In this document: positions 5,920 through 6,852 of the stretch, one piece after another
Position numbering within the stretch: position 1 is the stretch's first letter
Layout: each line of letters starts with the position of its first letter
Assembly (NCBI GenBank): GCA_030603465.1
Contig: JAUVXT010000144.1
Location: forward strand, 1-6,852
Length of the DNA: 6,852 nucleotides
From: Deltaproteobacteria bacterium
GTDB taxonomy: Bacteria; Desulfobacterota; Syntrophia; Syntrophales; UBA2210
Direction of reading: 5' to 3'
Notes under the pieces: generated by a model
Told to the model about the DNA's origin: nothing
The model's database searches: none
What the model saw: the letters and a program-made list of their open reading frames with translations, nothing else
Program-made: the position numbers and the translations under genes

Positions 5920-6025
5920 CCCGTCTCTCCTGCCCTTTTTGTTTCTTATTTTTTATTCTCGATTTGACGGGAAATGCAAGGAAAATAATTTTAGTCACAT
6001 AAAGCGGCCGTCTGGATCAACAAAC

Positions 6026-6079
6026 CGACACCGGAGAGAACTGAGCGTTTGCCGGTATAAATTATTGCCGGAAGTGTCG
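6026..6079. repeat. Imperfect inverted repeat in the divergent spacer
   Basis: CGACAC (6026-6031) pairs with GTGTCG (6074-6079), and CCGG (6031-6034) can pair with CCGG (6068-6071) after a 2-base offset. A further GCCGG lies at 6051-6055. It could be structure in the 5' leader of the minus-strand yacP-like gene. No good promoter for that gene was found. Confidence 0.3.
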
Positions 6080-6100
6080 CGCACCCATTGACAACTTCCG

Positions 6101-6126
6101 CGGTCAAGGCACAAAACAGTTGACCG
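6101..6126. promoter_or_regulatory. Candidate operator over the -35 element
   Basis: CGGTCAA (6101-6107) and TTGACCG (6120-6126) are perfect inverted 7-base arms separated by 12 bases. The right arm contains the -35 hexamer TTGACC. A dimeric regulator bound here would contact the promoter. The factor is unknown. Confidence 0.45.
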
Positions 6127-6149
6127 TATTATATGTTTAACAATATAAT
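6120..6149 (+). promoter_or_regulatory. Sigma70-type promoter for the ferritin-like gene
   Basis: TTGACC (6120-6125), an 18-base spacer and a perfect TATAAT (6144-6149) make the best promoter in the window. The start of transcription would be near 6156, giving a leader of about 87 bases before ATG 6243. Confidence 0.75.
6128..6149. promoter_or_regulatory. Candidate operator over the -10 element
   Basis: ATTATAT (6128-6134) and ATATAAT (6143-6149) are perfect inverted 7-base arms with an 8-base centre. The right arm includes TATAAT. An A/T-rich palindrome over the -10 of a stress gene recalls Fur/PerR-type control, but the spacing does not match the usual 7-1-7 box, so no regulator is named. 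Confidence 0.4.
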
Positions 6150-6242
6150 CACACACTCCGAACATATGAAATGAGACGATGACAATAATTTTTAAGAAAC
6201 CGGGCAATTATCAAAAGCGAATGGATCTGAGAGGAGGGTGTC

Positions 6243-6704
6243 ATGCTGGAGGATTATCAGAAGAAAATCATTGATTTGTTGTGTAAACAGGAGCTTTTAC
6301 TTGCCAAACTATATGAAATCTTTGCCGACCAGTTTCCAGAGCATAAAGATTTCTGGCAAGATTTGGCCAAGGATGAACAACAACACGCCGGGTGGATAAA
6401 AAAGCTTTACCTTGCAGAGGAAGAAGATCTGGTGGCCTTCAGTGAGGGTAAATTTAACCCTTCTGCTATGAACATTTATATTGAAAACCTTGAAAAAACA
6501 ATCCGGCGCGCTGAAAACAAAGAAATAAACTTAAAAATGGCAATTGCATCTACATTAGACTTCGAAAGATCATTAATCGAAAAAAATGTTTTTTCACATT
6601 TTGAGATTATTGACGAAAAATTGTCTGGGATTATGACAAAACTTGAAAGTGAAACAAGAAGACATCTCAAAAAAGCCGAGGACATGATGACCCGGTTCAG
6701 GTAA
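6243..6704 (+). CDS. Rubrerythrin/ferritin-like four-helix protein
   Basis: The 153-residue, highly helical product looks like a ferritin-like superfamily member (rubrerythrin-type di-iron bundle), probably cytoplasmic. Candidate ligands in order are E17 or E25 in helix 1 (KQELLLAKLYEIF), E45 and H48 in helix 2 (AKDEQQHAGW), E108 in helix 3 (TLDFERSLIEKN), and E137 with H141 in helix 4 (LESETRRHLKKAEDM). Helix 4 has E-x-x-R-H instead of a plain ExxH, so metal binding there is uncertain. It lacks the C-terminal rubredoxin domain of full rubrerythrins. The start is well fixed by AGGAGG (6232-6237), 5 bases before ATG 6243. The gene is alone, behind a strong promoter with palindromic operator candidates, which suits an oxidative-stress or iron-linked gene. 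Exact activity is not known. Confidence 0.72.
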   Translation: MLEDYQKKIIDLLCKQELLLAKLYEIFADQFPEHKDFWQDLAKDEQQHAGWIKKLYLAEEEDLVAFSEGKFNPSAMNIYIENLEKTIRRAENKEINLKMAIASTLDFERSLIEKNVFSHFEIIDEKLSGIMTKLESETRRHLKKAEDMMTRFR

Positions 6705-6727
6705 TTGAATTGAACAGCGAGCGCATT

Positions 6728-6747
6728 CCCTGCTGCTTGCGGCGGGG
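6728..6747. repeat. REP-like hairpin, copy 3, flanked by AGCGAGCG
   Basis: CCCTGCTG (6728-6735), CTTG loop and CGGCGGGG (6740-6747) form an 8-pair stem with two G-T pairs. The octamer AGCGAGCG occurs on both sides (6716-6723 and 6750-6757) as a direct repeat. It begins 23 bases after the ferritin-like stop. No T-run follows, so it is not a canonical terminator, though it may stabilise the transcript end. Confidence 0.6.
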
Positions 6748-6793
6748 TTAGCGAGCGAATAAAAAATAAGCATTTTCCTTAACAATCGGAGAT

Positions 6794-6815
6794 TCCCCGC
6801 AACTTGTTGCGGGGA
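6794..6815. repeat. REP-like hairpin, copy 4
   Basis: TCCCCGCAA-CTTG-TTGCGGGGA is a perfect 9-base-pair hairpin with the same CTTG loop as copy 3, followed by GCTTCAATAAAAG. It is the most intact member of the repeat family in this window. No coding sequence is seen from 6705 to the right edge. Confidence 0.7.
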
Positions 6816-6852
6816 GCTTCAATAAAAGAGAAACGCCTTTACGGCATAGCGA

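Noticed and set aside
5950..5979. TTGCAT-N18-TAAAAA on the minus strand as a promoter for the yacP-like gene
   Set aside because: Only 3 of 6 and 4 of 6 consensus bases match in an A/T-rich stretch; too weak to call.
5906..5998. N-terminal extension of the yacP-like gene from GTG 5998
   Set aside because: The GTG has no Shine-Dalgarno upstream. The 31 residues are Lys/Arg-rich and unlike the family, which starts right at the HIIIDGYN strand.
6832..6849. GCC/GGC mini-stem near the right edge with T-rich sequence on the minus strand, as a terminator for a gene beyond the window
   Set aside because: Only about 3-4 base pairs form, and the T-run is interrupted and displaced.

Overview
The window looks like chromosomal sequence from an anaerobic deltaproteobacterium-like lineage (Desulfobacterota in the broad sense). 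This is inferred from protein style, moderate base composition, and intergenic hairpin repeats of a kind I recall from environmental genomes of such organisms. No 16S or other decisive marker is present. The genes are mostly housekeeping. I do not see a convincing undescribed multi-gene system. The less ordinary material is in the intergenic repeats, the promoter architecture, a large insertion in HolA and some start-site details.

Layout. Positions 1-127 hold the last 41 codons of a plus-strand gene, possibly an insertion-sequence transposase. A repeat- and hairpin-rich spacer (128-368) leads to a tight three-gene cluster: gcvH (369-767), a LipM/LplA-type acyltransferase (774-1613) and hisC (1603-2679). 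It is closed by a hairpin-plus-T-run terminator (2701-2750). The next spacer (2751-2974) carries two REP-like hairpin relics and a long inverted repeat just before rpsU (TTG start, 2975-3172). Then follow a LOG-family phosphoribohydrolase-like gene (3260-3910) and an enlarged holA (4004-5362), all on the plus strand. A minus-strand YacP/Rae1-type NYN-domain gene (5369-5905) converges on holA with only 6 bases between the stop codons. A divergent region (about 5906-6242) contains a near-consensus sigma70-type promoter overlapped by two palindromes. It drives a rubrerythrin/ferritin-like gene (6243-6704). The window ends in two more REP-like hairpins.

How the genes work together. GcvH is a lipoyl-carrier protein. 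The next gene encodes the enzyme class that loads octanoyl or lipoyl groups onto GcvH-like proteins, so the pair forms a substrate/enzyme module. HisC (histidine synthesis) is translationally coupled behind it with no obvious biochemical link. rpsU, the LOG gene, holA and yacP concern translation, nucleotide metabolism, replication and RNA/ribosome function. The ferritin-like protein is probably for oxygen or peroxide stress or iron handling, with its own regulated promoter. No tRNA, rRNA, CRISPR array or replication origin was seen.
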